In this document: piece by piece, positions 38,332-48,134 of the stretch
Layout of the letters: every line of letters begins with the position of its first letter
Numbering within the stretch: position 1 is the first letter of the stretch
Assembly: GCF_020144925.1 (NCBI RefSeq)
Contig: NZ_NSLC01000005.1
Coordinates: 62,001-126,000 of the forward strand
Source: Afifella sp. IM 167
GTDB taxonomy: Bacteria; Pseudomonadota; Alphaproteobacteria; Rhizobiales; Afifellaceae
DNA: 64,000 nucleotides
Direction of reading: 5' to 3'
Notes under the pieces: model-generated
Seen by the model: only the letters and a program-made list of their open reading frames with translations
Database searches by the model: none
What the model was told of the DNA's origin: nothing
Made by a program: the position numbers and the translations under genes

Positions 38332-38661
38332 ATGGACGAACCAATGCAGAGCCTGGACGTGGTGGCGAGGCTCTTCCCTTTGATCCTGAGCGGCCAAAAA
38401 ACATCCACGATCCGCTGGCGCGAGCGGACCGTCACGCCCGGCCCGATGATGTTCCTGTGCGAGGGCGATGCCGGCCGGAGCGTGGTGGTGGATGTCCACA
38501 ACTGTACGCACATGCCGCTTTCGCAGGCCGCCGCCTTCCTCGGACGGGCCGATGAATGGCCCCCCGACGTCATGCTGGAAGGCATGCGCGAGCATTATCC
38601 GCAGATCCAGCTGACCAGCATCGTTCAGGTGATCGAGTTTGTGTTTCGTGAAGCGGGATAG
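38332..38661 (+). CDS. ASCH-domain protein
   Basis: A 109-residue protein with the ASCH (activating-signal-cointegrator homology) fold, a PUA-like RNA- or nucleoside-binding domain. The signature is LILSGQKTSTIRWRE (G-x-K-x-x-T-x-R). Some ASCH proteins act on modified cytidines in tRNA or as RNases; no catalytic claim is possible here. ATG at 38332 is chosen; GTG at 38320 in frame is an alternative with a poorer ribosome-binding site. It is divergent from ahcY and convergent with the flavin reductase gene, so it is transcribed alone. Confidence 0.8.
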   Translation: MDEPMQSLDVVARLFPLILSGQKTSTIRWRERTVTPGPMMFLCEGDAGRSVVVDVHNCTHMPLSQAAAFLGRADEWPPDVMLEGMREHYPQIQLTSIVQVIEFVFREAG

Positions 38662-38676
38662 GCCGGAGAGCGTGCT

Positions 38677-39255
38677 CTAGCTCTCATGCGCGAGTTTGAG
38701 GGCGGTCGCGCGTTCGATGAGGGCGCGCAGCATCGCCTCCAGCCGCTTGTCGGCGGCCCGGTCCCGCAGTTCTTCCTGCTCGTCGAAGGCCTCGCCCCCA
38801 TTGGGCAGGAGAAAGTGCTCGGGGATGACGAGGGCGCCGAGGCCGCTCGCCTCCAGCATCTGGCGCAGCGCCAGTGCCACGCGCACGCCGCCGAAATGGC
38901 CGGCGGAGGCGCAGGCGAGCCCGAAGACCCGGTCGCGAAAAGGTTTCACCCCGTCGCGGCTCATCCAGTCGAAGGCGTTGGAAAGCACCGGCGGAATGGA
39001 GGCGTTGTATTCCGGGCTGACGATGAGCACGGCGTCATGGGCGGTGAAATGGCGTGCCAGCGCCTTGGCGTTCGCGGGCACGCCCTCCCTCTCTTCCAGG
39101 TCGCCGTCATAGATCGGCAGCGCATAGTCGCCGAGCGAGATGCGCGTGACGTCGGCGCCCCGGAGCGCGAGCTTCTTCGTGGCAAGGCCGGCAAGGCGGG
39201 TGTTGAGCGAGCCCGAGCGGAAAGAGCCGGGGACGACCAGCACCCTGACCGGCAT
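38677..39255 (-). CDS. NAD(P)H-dependent FMN reductase (flavodoxin-fold)
   Basis: A 192-residue flavoprotein-like oxidoreductase. The FMN phosphate loop GSFRSGSLNTRL is near the N-terminus and the second FMN/NADPH-contact motif SPEYNASIPPVLSNAFDW is in the middle; both are typical of the chromate/quinone/azo reductase (ChrR/YieF) group. Likely role is two-electron reduction of quinones or xenobiotics. It begins 1 base after pmtA, so it is cotranscribed with it. Confidence 0.9.
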   Translation of the reverse strand: MPVRVLVVPGSFRSGSLNTRLAGLATKKLALRGADVTRISLGDYALPIYDGDLEEREGVPANAKALARHFTAHDAVLIVSPEYNASIPPVLSNAFDWMSRDGVKPFRDRVFGLACASAGHFGGVRVALALRQMLEASGLGALVIPEHFLLPNGGEAFDEQEELRDRAADKRLEAMLRALIERATALKLAHES

Positions 39256-39256
39256 G

Positions 39257-39853
39257 TCAGGCGGCCTCGCGCTCGAAGATCCACACCCGCCCCGGAGGCA
39301 GGTTGAACGCGACCCACTCCGACTTGCGCACGTCGAAGCAGCCGGGCACCGGCTTCTGCGGCGAGGTGAAGGAATAGGAGAGCTGGGTCATGTTGCCCCC
39401 CGGGCGCACGCGCGACAGGCAGTCGTCGATGAAGCGGCGGCGCTTCTCTTCCGAGATGAGCAGGACGGGCACGCCCGAAAGGACGGCGGAGAACTCGGTG
39501 TCGGCGAATTCGCCGAGCGTATGGGCAAGGTCGAAGGCGTCGCCGCGGATGAGGTTCACGCGCGGAAAGCGCTTCTTCAGGAGTTCGTAGAAATGCTCCT
39601 CGTACTCCACGCAGACCAGTTTTTCCTGGGGGATGCCGGAACGGATCAGCTCCTCGGTGATGACGCCCGTGCCGGGTCCGAGCTCCAGCGTCCAGCCTTC
39701 CGGATCGGGCTTGCCGTGCCGGATCATCATGCGGGCGAAGGCCCGGCTGGAAGGCGTGACCGCGCCCATCTTCAACGGCCTTTGCGCCCAGGTCTTGAAG
39801 AAGCGAAACTCATCCTCGATCCGCTCGGCGAGCGGGGTGGCATTCTGGAGCAT
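39257..39853 (-). CDS. pmtA: Phosphatidylethanolamine N-methyltransferase, Sinorhizobium type
   Basis: A 198-residue class I methyltransferase that fits PmtA, which methylates phosphatidylethanolamine three times to phosphatidylcholine using S-adenosylmethionine. The SAM-binding motif is LELGPGTGVITEELI, and the N-terminal FKTWAQRPLKMGAVTPSSRAFA is typical. It lies next to dnaJ, as in other rhizobia. A KsgA-like rRNA methyltransferase is a possible misreading because the folds are related. Phosphatidylcholine is common in this group and matters for host interaction. Confidence 0.87.
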   Translation of the reverse strand: MLQNATPLAERIEDEFRFFKTWAQRPLKMGAVTPSSRAFARMMIRHGKPDPEGWTLELGPGTGVITEELIRSGIPQEKLVCVEYEEHFYELLKKRFPRVNLIRGDAFDLAHTLGEFADTEFSAVLSGVPVLLISEEKRRRFIDDCLSRVRPGGNMTQLSYSFTSPQKPVPGCFDVRKSEWVAFNLPPGRVWIFEREAA

Positions 39854-39932
39854 CCGTCAGCCTTTCATTGTTCTGTCTTGCAGCCGTCGCGATGACGAAC
39901 AGCTGAAGCGGTTTCCTTTATTTCGGTGACGT

Positions 39933-41072
39933 TTATGTGTCGCCGAGCGATTCAAGGAAGTCGCGGACACGAGCAAAGAAACCCGTGGATTCCGGATTGT
40001 TTTCTTCCGATTGAACCCGATCGAATTCTTCCAGGATCTCGCGCTGGCGGCGCGACAGGTTCTGCGGCGTCTCCACGATGATCTGGACGTACATGTCGCC
40101 ATGGTTGCGCGAGCGCAGCACCGGCATGCCCTTGCCCTTGAGGCGGAACTGCTTGCCGGTCTGCGTGCCCTCGGGAACGCGCACGCGGGTGCGACCCCCG
40201 TCGACGGTCGGCACCTCGAACTGGCCGCCGAGCGCGGCGGTGGTGAAGGAGACCGGGACCCGGCAGAAAATGTCGGCCGCGTCGCGCTGGAAGAACTCGT
40301 GCGGCTTGATGGAAAGGAAGATGTAGAGGTCGCCCGCAGGTCCGCCCCGCAGCCCCGCCTCGCCTTCGCCGGCGACGCGGATGCGTGTGCCGTCCTCGAT
40401 GCCGGCCGGGATGTTGACGGAGAGCGTGCGCCGTTCGGAGAGGCGTCCGGAGCCGGAGCATTTCTCGCACGGATCGGTGACAATGGCGCCGCGCCCCTGG
40501 CAGGTCGGGCAGGTCTGCTGGATCTGAAAGAAGCCCTGCGTGGCGCGCACGCGGCCGGCGCCGCGGCAGGTCGGGCAGGTGGTGGGGCTGGAGCCCGGCT
40601 TGGCGCCCGAGCCTCCGCAATTGTCGCAGGAGACGGAGGTCGGCACCTCGATCTCCACGGTCTTCCCGGTATACGCCTCCTCCAGCGTGACCTCGAGGTT
40701 GTACCGGAGGTCCGAGCCGCGCTCGCGCCCGCCGGAGCGGCGCGCCCCGCCGCTCATGAACTCGCCGAAGATGTCGTCGAAGATGTCGGAGAAGGAGCCG
40801 AAGCCGGCCGCTCCCGCGGCGCCGCCGCGTGCCCCGAAGCCGCCTTGCTCGAAGGCCTGGTGGCCGAAGCGGTCGTAGGCGGCGCGCTTTTGCGGGTCGC
40901 GCAGCACCTCATAGGCCTCGCCCACCTCCTTGAAGCGGTGCTCGGCCTCGTGGTCGTCCGGATTGCGGTCCGGATGGAATTTCATGGCGAGCTTGCGGAA
41001 GGCCGATTTGAGTTCCTTCTCGTCGACCGTGCGGGAAACTCCCAGTACTTCGTAATAGTCGCGCTTGGACAA
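39933..41072 (-). CDS. dnaJ: Chaperone DnaJ
   Basis: DnaJ delivers unfolded proteins to DnaK and stimulates its ATPase. The J domain with HPD ([12 protein letters not shown]) is at the N-terminus, followed by a Gly/Phe region. Four zinc-binding repeats follow ([32 protein letters not shown]), then the C-terminal substrate-binding domains. Length is 379 residues. It starts 3 bases after the FkbM-like gene, so it depends on a transcript that includes that gene. Confidence 0.98.
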   Translation of the reverse strand: MSKRDYYEVLGVSRTVDEKELKSAFRKLAMKFHPDRNPDDHEAEHRFKEVGEAYEVLRDPQKRAAYDRFGHQAFEQGGFGARGGAAGAAGFGSFSDIFDDIFGEFMSGGARRSGGRERGSDLRYNLEVTLEEAYTGKTVEIEVPTSVSCDNCGGSGAKPGSSPTTCPTCRGAGRVRATQGFFQIQQTCPTCQGRGAIVTDPCEKCSGSGRLSERRTLSVNIPAGIEDGTRIRVAGEGEAGLRGGPAGDLYIFLSIKPHEFFQRDAADIFCRVPVSFTTAALGGQFEVPTVDGGRTRVRVPEGTQTGKQFRLKGKGMPVLRSRNHGDMYVQIIVETPQNLSRRQREILEEFDRVQSEENNPESTGFFARVRDFLESLGDT

Positions 41073-41075
41073 GGC

Positions 41076-41957
41076 TCAGGCGCCCCCTTCTGCTCGAGCG
41101 TCCGCGCCCGGCTCTTCCAGCCGGAAGACGGCGTTGATGCCGGCGCGCTCCACGAGGCTGTAGCCGTGGCGCGCCACGCTCGCAATGAGGGAGGGGCTTT
41201 CGTCCCGGCCTGCTTCGGCGATGAGAAGCCGCGGCCAGCTTTGCCGGCCCGTCTGCGAGAACAGGGTCAAGAGGGCCGCTTCGTCCTCTCCCTCGATGTC
41301 GATCTTCATGGCGTCGATGCGTTCGATTTCGTGTTCGGCAAGAAGCTGCGGCAATGTGGCGACGGCAACGCTTGCGCCTTCCCCTCCGTCACGAACAAGC
41401 CTGACCTCCCCCCGGTTCCGCTCCGGCTGCGCCAGTTGCGCCGAACCGGCCTCGCCGCCGATCGCCTTGGCGACGACGGTGACGTTCTTGGCGCCGGAAA
41501 GGGTGAGGTTCGTCTCCAGCCGTGCCCGGTTCATCGGGTCCGGCTCCACCGCCAGGATGCGGATCGGCCGGTTCGCCTTTTCCGCCTCGCCGGCGGCGAA
41601 GATCGAATAAAGCCCGACATTCGCGCCGACGTCGAGGAAGACGAAGCGGGGATCGTTGCCGTGTGCGGCGATCGCCGTCGCCAGCGCCTGCCGTTCCTTG
41701 AGGTCCCAGAACTGCGCCCCGGCGAAGACCGCCTTCTCGCAGCGATTGGAGCGCGGGAAGAGCCGCGCCTTGCCGCGTGAAAACACCTCCACATCCACCG
41801 GATCCGCGCGCCCCGCGAGGCAGATGCGGCGGATCAGCGAGGCGACGCGGCGGTTCGCGCCGGAGGCCGGACGCGCCAGAGACCAGCGGCGCAGCCTTTC
41901 GAGCCGCGCCGGCAGGGCATGTGTTCCGAAGGGGGGGTGGGTCGTCGCTTCCGACAT
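41076..41957 (-). CDS. FkbM-family methyltransferase between dnaK and dnaJ
   Basis: A 293-residue SAM-dependent methyltransferase of the FkbM type. The SAM motif FLDVGANVGLYSIFAA, the acidic post-I motif AVEPDP and the family motif MKIDIEGEDEAALL are clear. FkbM proteins usually methylate sugars or polyketides on hydroxyl groups; the substrate here is unknown. It lies 49 bases after dnaK, immediately past a dnaK terminator, and 3 bases before dnaJ. No glycan cluster is nearby, so the position is odd for the family. Confidence 0.88.
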   Translation of the reverse strand: MSEATTHPPFGTHALPARLERLRRWSLARPASGANRRVASLIRRICLAGRADPVDVEVFSRGKARLFPRSNRCEKAVFAGAQFWDLKERQALATAIAAHGNDPRFVFLDVGANVGLYSIFAAGEAEKANRPIRILAVEPDPMNRARLETNLTLSGAKNVTVVAKAIGGEAGSAQLAQPERNRGEVRLVRDGGEGASVAVATLPQLLAEHEIERIDAMKIDIEGEDEAALLTLFSQTGRQSWPRLLIAEAGRDESPSLIASVARHGYSLVERAGINAVFRLEEPGADARAEGGA

Positions 41958-41966
41958 GGGTGAAAC

Positions 41967-41994
41967 GAAAACGGGCCCGGCGGATCCGGGCCCG
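41967..41994 (-). terminator. Terminator between dnaK and the FkbM gene
   Basis: A 9-bp GC stem (41972-41980 with 41986-41994) closes a 5-base loop and is followed in the minus direction by TTTTCGTTTC. It lies 12 bases after dnaK. It would limit transcription into fkbM and dnaJ and set a higher DnaK:DnaJ ratio. Confidence 0.82.
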
Positions 41995-42006
41995 GTCTCG
42001 ATCAGG

Positions 42007-43935
<1,929 letters not shown>

Positions 43936-44067
43936 ATCCAATCACTCCTTGTTCGGCAGGCTGGCCGGACCCCTTCTGGCATCCGTGAGCGGGAGAAACG
44001 CCCGTTCCAGCCCCCGTGGTCTGACGTTTGAAACTCGCTGCGCCGGGTGTTCGGCGCTGGGTTGCGG

Positions 44068-44099
44068 CTCATATAAGAAGGGGGTTTCAGAGCCGCAAG
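44068..44099 (-). promoter_or_regulatory. RpoH (heat-shock sigma) promoter of dnaK
   Basis: On the minus strand CTTG (44099-44096) is followed by 18 bases and then CTTATATGAG (44077-44068). This matches every fixed position of the alphaproteobacterial RpoH consensus CTTG-N17/18-CYTATNTNNG. It lies about 130 bases before dnaK, giving a long leader. Confidence 0.85.
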
Positions 44100-44205
44100 T
44101 AAGAAGACCCCTATCCGGGCGCAAGCGATTCTCCTCGTTTTTGCGCCCCCGGGGCACCGCCTGGGGGCGGGTGGCAAAGACCGCAGGAAAGAAGGGCAAG
44201 CGTAC

Positions 44206-44862
44206 ATGGCCGAGCTCGCCGGCCTCAAAATCGTCCCGGGCTATCTTGCCCGGCCGCAACAGGAGGCCCTCCTCGAGGAGCTGCGCGACCTCGTGCGCGC
44301 GGCGCCTTTCTTCACGCCCGTCATGCCGCGCACCGGCAGGCCGTTTTCGGTGCGCATGACCAATTGCGGCCCGCTCGGCTGGGTCTCCGACATCTCCGGC
44401 TACCGCTATCAGCCGGCCCATCCGGCGACGGGCAAGCCCTGGCCGCCGATGCCGGCAACGCTGCTTTCCGCCTGGCAGGAGCTCGCCGGCTATCCGCATC
44501 CGCCGCAGGCCTGCCTCGTCAACTATTACGCCGCGGGCGCCCGCATGGGCCTCCACCAGGACCGCGACGAGGAGGATTTTGCCGCGCCCGTCCTTTCCCT
44601 GTCGCTCGGCGACGAGGCGCTATTCCGCATCGGCGGCACGAGCCGGCGCGGCCCGACGCGCTCCTTCCGCCTCGCCTCCGGCGACGCGCTTGTCCTCGGC
44701 GGCGAGGCGCGGCTTGCCTATCACGGCGTCGACCGCATCCTTGCCGGATCTTCCTCGCTCCTGTCCGATGGCGGGCGCATCAATCTCACCTTGAGGCGTG
44801 TCACGCCGCCCTCGGAAGGCGCCCCAGATGAGCCGGAGACCGAGATGAGCCGGGCGCCCTAA
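44206..44862 (+). CDS. alkB: DNA repair dioxygenase AlkB
   Basis: A 218-residue Fe(II)/2-oxoglutarate oxygenase that removes methyl groups from damaged bases such as 1-methyladenine. The iron triad is seen as HQDRDE (His-x-Asp) and the later His in AYHGVDRI, and the 2-oxoglutarate arginine in GGRINLTLRR. The MTNCGPLGWVSD nucleotide-recognition region is typical. It is divergent from dnaK, and lepB follows after 56 bases. Confidence 0.95.
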   Translation: MAELAGLKIVPGYLARPQQEALLEELRDLVRAAPFFTPVMPRTGRPFSVRMTNCGPLGWVSDISGYRYQPAHPATGKPWPPMPATLLSAWQELAGYPHPPQACLVNYYAAGARMGLHQDRDEEDFAAPVLSLSLGDEALFRIGGTSRRGPTRSFRLASGDALVLGGEARLAYHGVDRILAGSSSLLSDGGRINLTLRRVTPPSEGAPDEPETEMSRAP

Positions 44863-44918
44863 ACTTGCCGCGAGGTCCCGCTAGCGGGGCCTGGCCCGGG
44901 TCTTTGAAAGGAAGCTCC

Positions 44919-45635
44919 GTGAAGGACATCAAGGAATGGCTGCGCATCGGCATTGGCGCCGCGCTGCTGACGGCGGTGCTGAAGACCGTCGCCTTTGCCA
45001 CCTACTACATCCCCTCCGAGAGCATGGTGCCCACGCTCCAGGTCGGCGACCGGCTGATCGCCTCCAAGTTCGATTACGGCTACGGGCGCTATTCGCCGGC
45101 CTTCTTCGACCTGCCGCAATGGGCGGTGGAGGACGGGCGCATCTTCCCCCGCCTGCCGGAGCGCGGCGACATCGTCATCTTCGCCCATCCCCGCACGGGC
45201 GAAACCCTGGTGAAGCGCGTGATCGGCCTGCCGGGCGACCGGGTGCAGCTCTCCGCCGGCCGGCTCATCCTCAACGGCAAGGCGGTGGAGCGGCAGTATC
45301 TGCGCACCTATGCCTACCGCCAGGACGCGGGCGCGCCGGTCGAAGTGCGCGAATATGCCGAGACGCTGCCGGGCGGGCGCACGCATTCCATCATCCTGCA
45401 GTCGGAGAACCGGCCGCAGGAAAACACCGGCGTCTTCCGCGTGCCGCAGGGCCATCTCTTCGTCATGGGCGATAACCGGGACAATTCCGCCGACAGCCGC
45501 TTTGAGAGCCTCGGCTTCGTGCCGGTGGAAAACCTCATCGGCCGCTCGCGCGCCATCCTCTTCTCGCTGCATGCCTGCACGCCGGAGCCGGGGCTTTCCT
45601 GCGCCGGCCGCCGCTATCTGAGCGCGCTCGAATAA
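44919..45635 (+). CDS. lepB: Signal peptidase I
   Basis: LepB cleaves signal peptides of secreted proteins at the outer face of the inner membrane. One N-terminal membrane helix (about residues 7-26) is followed by the catalytic serine in PSESMVPTL and the catalytic lysine in GETLVKRVIGLPGD. The GDNRDNSADSR box is present. Length is 238 residues from GTG 44919, which has AAAGGAAG upstream. The open frame extends upstream but is not protein-like. This copy lies away from the usual acpS-lepB-rnc cluster, so another lepB may exist. Confidence 0.93.
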   Translation: MKDIKEWLRIGIGAALLTAVLKTVAFATYYIPSESMVPTLQVGDRLIASKFDYGYGRYSPAFFDLPQWAVEDGRIFPRLPERGDIVIFAHPRTGETLVKRVIGLPGDRVQLSAGRLILNGKAVERQYLRTYAYRQDAGAPVEVREYAETLPGGRTHSIILQSENRPQENTGVFRVPQGHLFVMGDNRDNSADSRFESLGFVPVENLIGRSRAILFSLHACTPEPGLSCAGRRYLSALE

Positions 45636-45669
45636 GCCGCCGGCGTGACGGGCTCACGGCCTCGCTTGC

Positions 45670-45996
45670 TCAGTCGTTGACGTTGTAGTCCTCGACCTCG
45701 CACAGATTGATCGCCTTCTCCTCGACCGCGTCGTCGTCCTCGAAGACGAAGCGCAGATCGTAGCGGCAGCCCGACCGCCCGTCGGCGATCGTCACGCGGA
45801 TCGACGTGCCGGACTTCAGGTCGCTTTCGAGGATGTTGTCCTCCCAGCTGTCGACATCCGGCGGCGAGGCGAAGAAGCCGGTGATGGCGTAGCTCGATTT
45901 GTTGTGCAGCATGAAGACGATGTCGTCGGCCAGCGCCGGCACGGACGACATGGCGGTCGCGGCGAGGAAGGCGGCGGCGAGCGTCAGGCGGTGCAT
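45670..45996 (-). CDS. Small secreted protein of unknown function
   Basis: A 108-residue protein with a clear signal peptide (MHRLTLAAAFLAATAMSSVP, cleavage after ALA near residue 26). The mature 80 or so residues are acidic (DDIVFMLHNKSSYAITGFF) and have two cysteines that could form a disulphide (GCRYDL and NLCEVE). I recall similar short periplasmic proteins in other alphaproteobacteria without a known role; this is from memory and not tested. ATG at 45996 has AAGGGGGA upstream. It converges with lepB with a 34-base gap. Confidence 0.82.
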   Translation of the reverse strand: MHRLTLAAAFLAATAMSSVPALADDIVFMLHNKSSYAITGFFASPPDVDSWEDNILESDLKSGTSIRVTIADGRSGCRYDLRFVFEDDDAVEEKAINLCEVEDYNVND

Positions 45997-46049
45997 GGGT
46001 TCCCCCTTATTTGGCCCGCCACGATTGTTAATCGGGGCGGAAAGTCGCG

Positions 46050-46101
46050 GCAAGCGCGCAGGACAAGCGCGCAGGACAAGCGCGAAGGGCAAGCGCGAAG
46101 G
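46050..46101. repeat. Four tandem copies of a 13-bp repeat
   Basis: Four head-to-tail units fitting RCAAGCGCGMAGG occupy 46050-46062, 46063-46075, 46076-46088 and 46089-46101. They lie between pyrE and the small secreted protein gene, about 55 bases upstream of the latter's start. Unit length is not a multiple of 3. It could be a regulator-binding array or simply slippage-born sequence. Confidence 0.9.
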
Positions 46102-46168
46102 GGATGGGCGCGCCGCCGCTCGCCCCGCGATCGGTCACCGGCAGAGGTGAGTCGCAGCGGCAGCCGCC

Positions 46169-46729
46169 TCAGGCCACGTCGGCGAAATCGCTCTTGCAGA
46201 AGAGCGCATGCAGCGTGACGCCGGCCTTGGCGAAGGCGGCCTCTGCGCCTTCCTGGCGGTCGACGATGGTGAGGACGTCGGTGACCGTCGCTCCGGCCGA
46301 CCGGAGCGCCTCGATCGCGATCATGGCCGAGCCGCCCGTCGTGGTCACGTCCTCCACCACGAGGATCTTCCGGCCGAAGAGCTTCTCGCCCTCGGCCAGC
46401 CCCTCGATCTGGCTCTGGGTGCCGTGGCCCTTGGCTTCCTTGCGGATGAAGATCGCCGGCACCGGCTTGTTCGCGATGGCGCTCATCGCGGCCGTCGCGG
46501 CAACGAGGGGGACGGCGCCCATGGCAAGGCCGCCGACCGCGTCGGCGCCGAGCCCGGCCGCCGTCTCGGCCGCAGCGAGGCCGATCAGCCGGGCGCCCTG
46601 CGGATCGAGCATCGTCGGCTTCAGGTTGAAGTAGACCGAGCTTTTTCGGCCGGAGGCGAGGGTGAACTCGCCCCCCTGTCGGAACGAGCGTTCCTCGATG
46701 ATGCGATAGAGCGCGCCGCGTTCGTCCAT
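46169..46729 (-). CDS. pyrE: Orotate phosphoribosyltransferase
   Basis: PyrE joins orotate and PRPP to orotidine 5'-phosphate in pyrimidine synthesis. The PRPP-binding motif VVEDVTTTGGSAM and the orotate-site segments FTLASGRKSSVYFN and FIRKEAKGHGT are present. Length is 186 residues, normal for the short bacterial form. It lies 70 bases after the VOC gene. Confidence 0.97.
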   Translation of the reverse strand: MDERGALYRIIEERSFRQGGEFTLASGRKSSVYFNLKPTMLDPQGARLIGLAAAETAAGLGADAVGGLAMGAVPLVAATAAMSAIANKPVPAIFIRKEAKGHGTQSQIEGLAEGEKLFGRKILVVEDVTTTGGSAMIAIEALRSAGATVTDVLTIVDRQEGAEAAFAKAGVTLHALFCKSDFADVA

Positions 46730-46799
46730 GCCGTCCCTCCTGCAGATGCTGCAGGGGAAAGGCCCGAAAGCGGCAATCCGGTCAAGCCCGGCCTGACGC

Positions 46800-47189
46800 C
46801 TATCCCGAGGCTTGCGCGGCGGCCGTCATCCAGCCGATCACCGCCCCGCCGGGCTCCTTCAGGATGGCGATCCGCCCCACGCCCGGCACGTCGAAGGGTG
46901 GGCGCATGATCTCGGCCCCAGCGCCGGATGCCTTGGCGCAGCGTGCATCGACGTCGTCGACGGCGATATAGGCCATCCAGGCCTCCGGTACCTCGGCAAG
47001 GCCGGCGCTCTTGAGGTCGAAGATGCCGCCCACGGGCTTGTCGCCGGCCATCGCCACCCAGTAGGTCGCGCCGCCGTCCATCGGCATGGAATCGAAGCTC
47101 CAGCCGATCGTGTCGGCATAGAACCTCTTCGCCGCCTCCACGTCGTGGGTCATCAGTTCGTTCCAGTAGAAAATGCCGTGCGGGGCCAT
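46800..47189 (-). CDS. VOC-superfamily (glyoxalase/bleomycin-resistance fold) protein
   Basis: A 129-residue protein of the vicinal-oxygen-chelate fold, starting GIFYWNELMTHDVEAAKRFY, which is typical of the glyoxalase-like group. The metal-binding residues are not firmly placed and no substrate can be named. It stands 70 bases before pyrE on the same strand and may be cotranscribed with it; grpE upstream has its own terminator. Confidence 0.85.
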   Translation of the reverse strand: MAPHGIFYWNELMTHDVEAAKRFYADTIGWSFDSMPMDGGATYWVAMAGDKPVGGIFDLKSAGLAEVPEAWMAYIAVDDVDARCAKASGAGAEIMRPPFDVPGVGRIAILKEPGGAVIGWMTAAAQASG

Positions 47190-47316
47190 AGCGCCCTCCC
47201 TCGGGCGCGGCTCCGCCCGTGAAACGCACTTTCCGTCCTCGGCCCGGCCCGGGCAAGGCGGCCGCGCTCAACTTGCGGTGAGCCCCGGACGCATACGCCG
47301 CGAACGAATGAGCCGG

Positions 47317-47347
47317 AACGAAAACGGGGCGCCCGATGGACGCCCCG
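47317..47347 (-). terminator. Rho-independent terminator after grpE
   Basis: Stem CGGGGCG (47325-47331) pairs with CGCCCCG (47341-47347) across a 9-base loop, followed in the minus direction by TTTTCGTT. It lies 25 bases after grpE and ends the hrcA-grpE unit. Confidence 0.82.
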
Positions 47348-47371
47348 CTGGATCCTGCGCTGAACTCCGGT

Positions 47372-48031
47372 TCAGTCCTTCTTCTCGCCCTCGTCGTTCG
47401 CCGGCTGCGGCGCCTTGTCCGGCGCCGGCCCGCCCTTGGCGACGCCGACCAGAGCGGCGCGCAGGATGCGCTCGCCGATCATGTAGCCGTTCTGGGCGAC
47501 CTGGACGACGGTGCCGGCCGGTACGGAAGGATCGGGCACCTCGAACATCGCCTGGTGGCGATGCGGATCGAAGCGCTCGCCCATGGCGGGAATCTGCTTC
47601 ACCTCGTGGCGTTCCAGGATGCGTTCCAGCTCGCGGGCGGTCATCTGCACGCCCTCCAGCATCGCCTTCAGCTCCGGGTCGTCCGCGCCCCAGGCCTTCT
47701 CGTCGACGGCCTCCAGCGCGCGGCGCAGATTGTCCTCCACCTGCAGCATGTCGGCGGCGAACTTGCTGACGGCGTAGCGCCGTGCATCGTTCACGTCGCG
47801 GGCGGCGCGGCGGCGAAGGTTCTCCATCTCCGCCGCTGCCCTGAGCAGCCGGTCGGTGAGGTCGCTCTTCTCCGCCTCCAGCCGGGCGATCAGCTCTTCC
47901 ACGCTCGCCGTCGCCTCTTCGCTGTCGACCTCCGGCTCGCTGCGCTCTTCCGCCCTGACGTCGCGTGCGGCGTCGGCCGCGGCCCGCGCTGCTGCCTCGG
48001 CGCTGTCGAGATCGTGCTTCTCGGTGTTCAT
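47372..48031 (-). CDS. grpE: Nucleotide exchange factor GrpE
   Basis: GrpE releases ADP from DnaK. The 219-residue product has a long N-terminal coiled coil (about residues 40-110, RLLRAAAEMENLRRRAARD) and the C-terminal beta domain with GERFDPHRHQAMFEV and QNGYMIGERILRAALVGVAKG (split: QNGYMIGERILRAA, LVGVAKG). ATG at 48031 (MNTEKHDL) was chosen; an in-frame ATG 14 codons upstream is possible. It follows hrcA by 103 bases. Confidence 0.96.
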   Translation of the reverse strand: MNTEKHDLDSAEAAARAAADAARDVRAEERSEPEVDSEEATASVEELIARLEAEKSDLTDRLLRAAAEMENLRRRAARDVNDARRYAVSKFAADMLQVEDNLRRALEAVDEKAWGADDPELKAMLEGVQMTARELERILERHEVKQIPAMGERFDPHRHQAMFEVPDPSVPAGTVVQVAQNGYMIGERILRAALVGVAKGGPAPDKAPQPANDEGEKKD

Positions 48032-48134
48032 TGCCAGGCTTTCTCTCTTCAGTCCTTGGAATTCGCGCCGCATATCGAGGCTTGGAGGCGCAAAATCAAC
48101 CCGCAAGCCGCGCTTGCATGCCGATCTTCCGCGC

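Noticed and set aside
48032-48134. Possible separate RpoH promoter for grpE
   Set aside because: CTTG and GATATG are present but at the wrong spacing (about 27 bases), so hrcA-grpE cotranscription is simpler.
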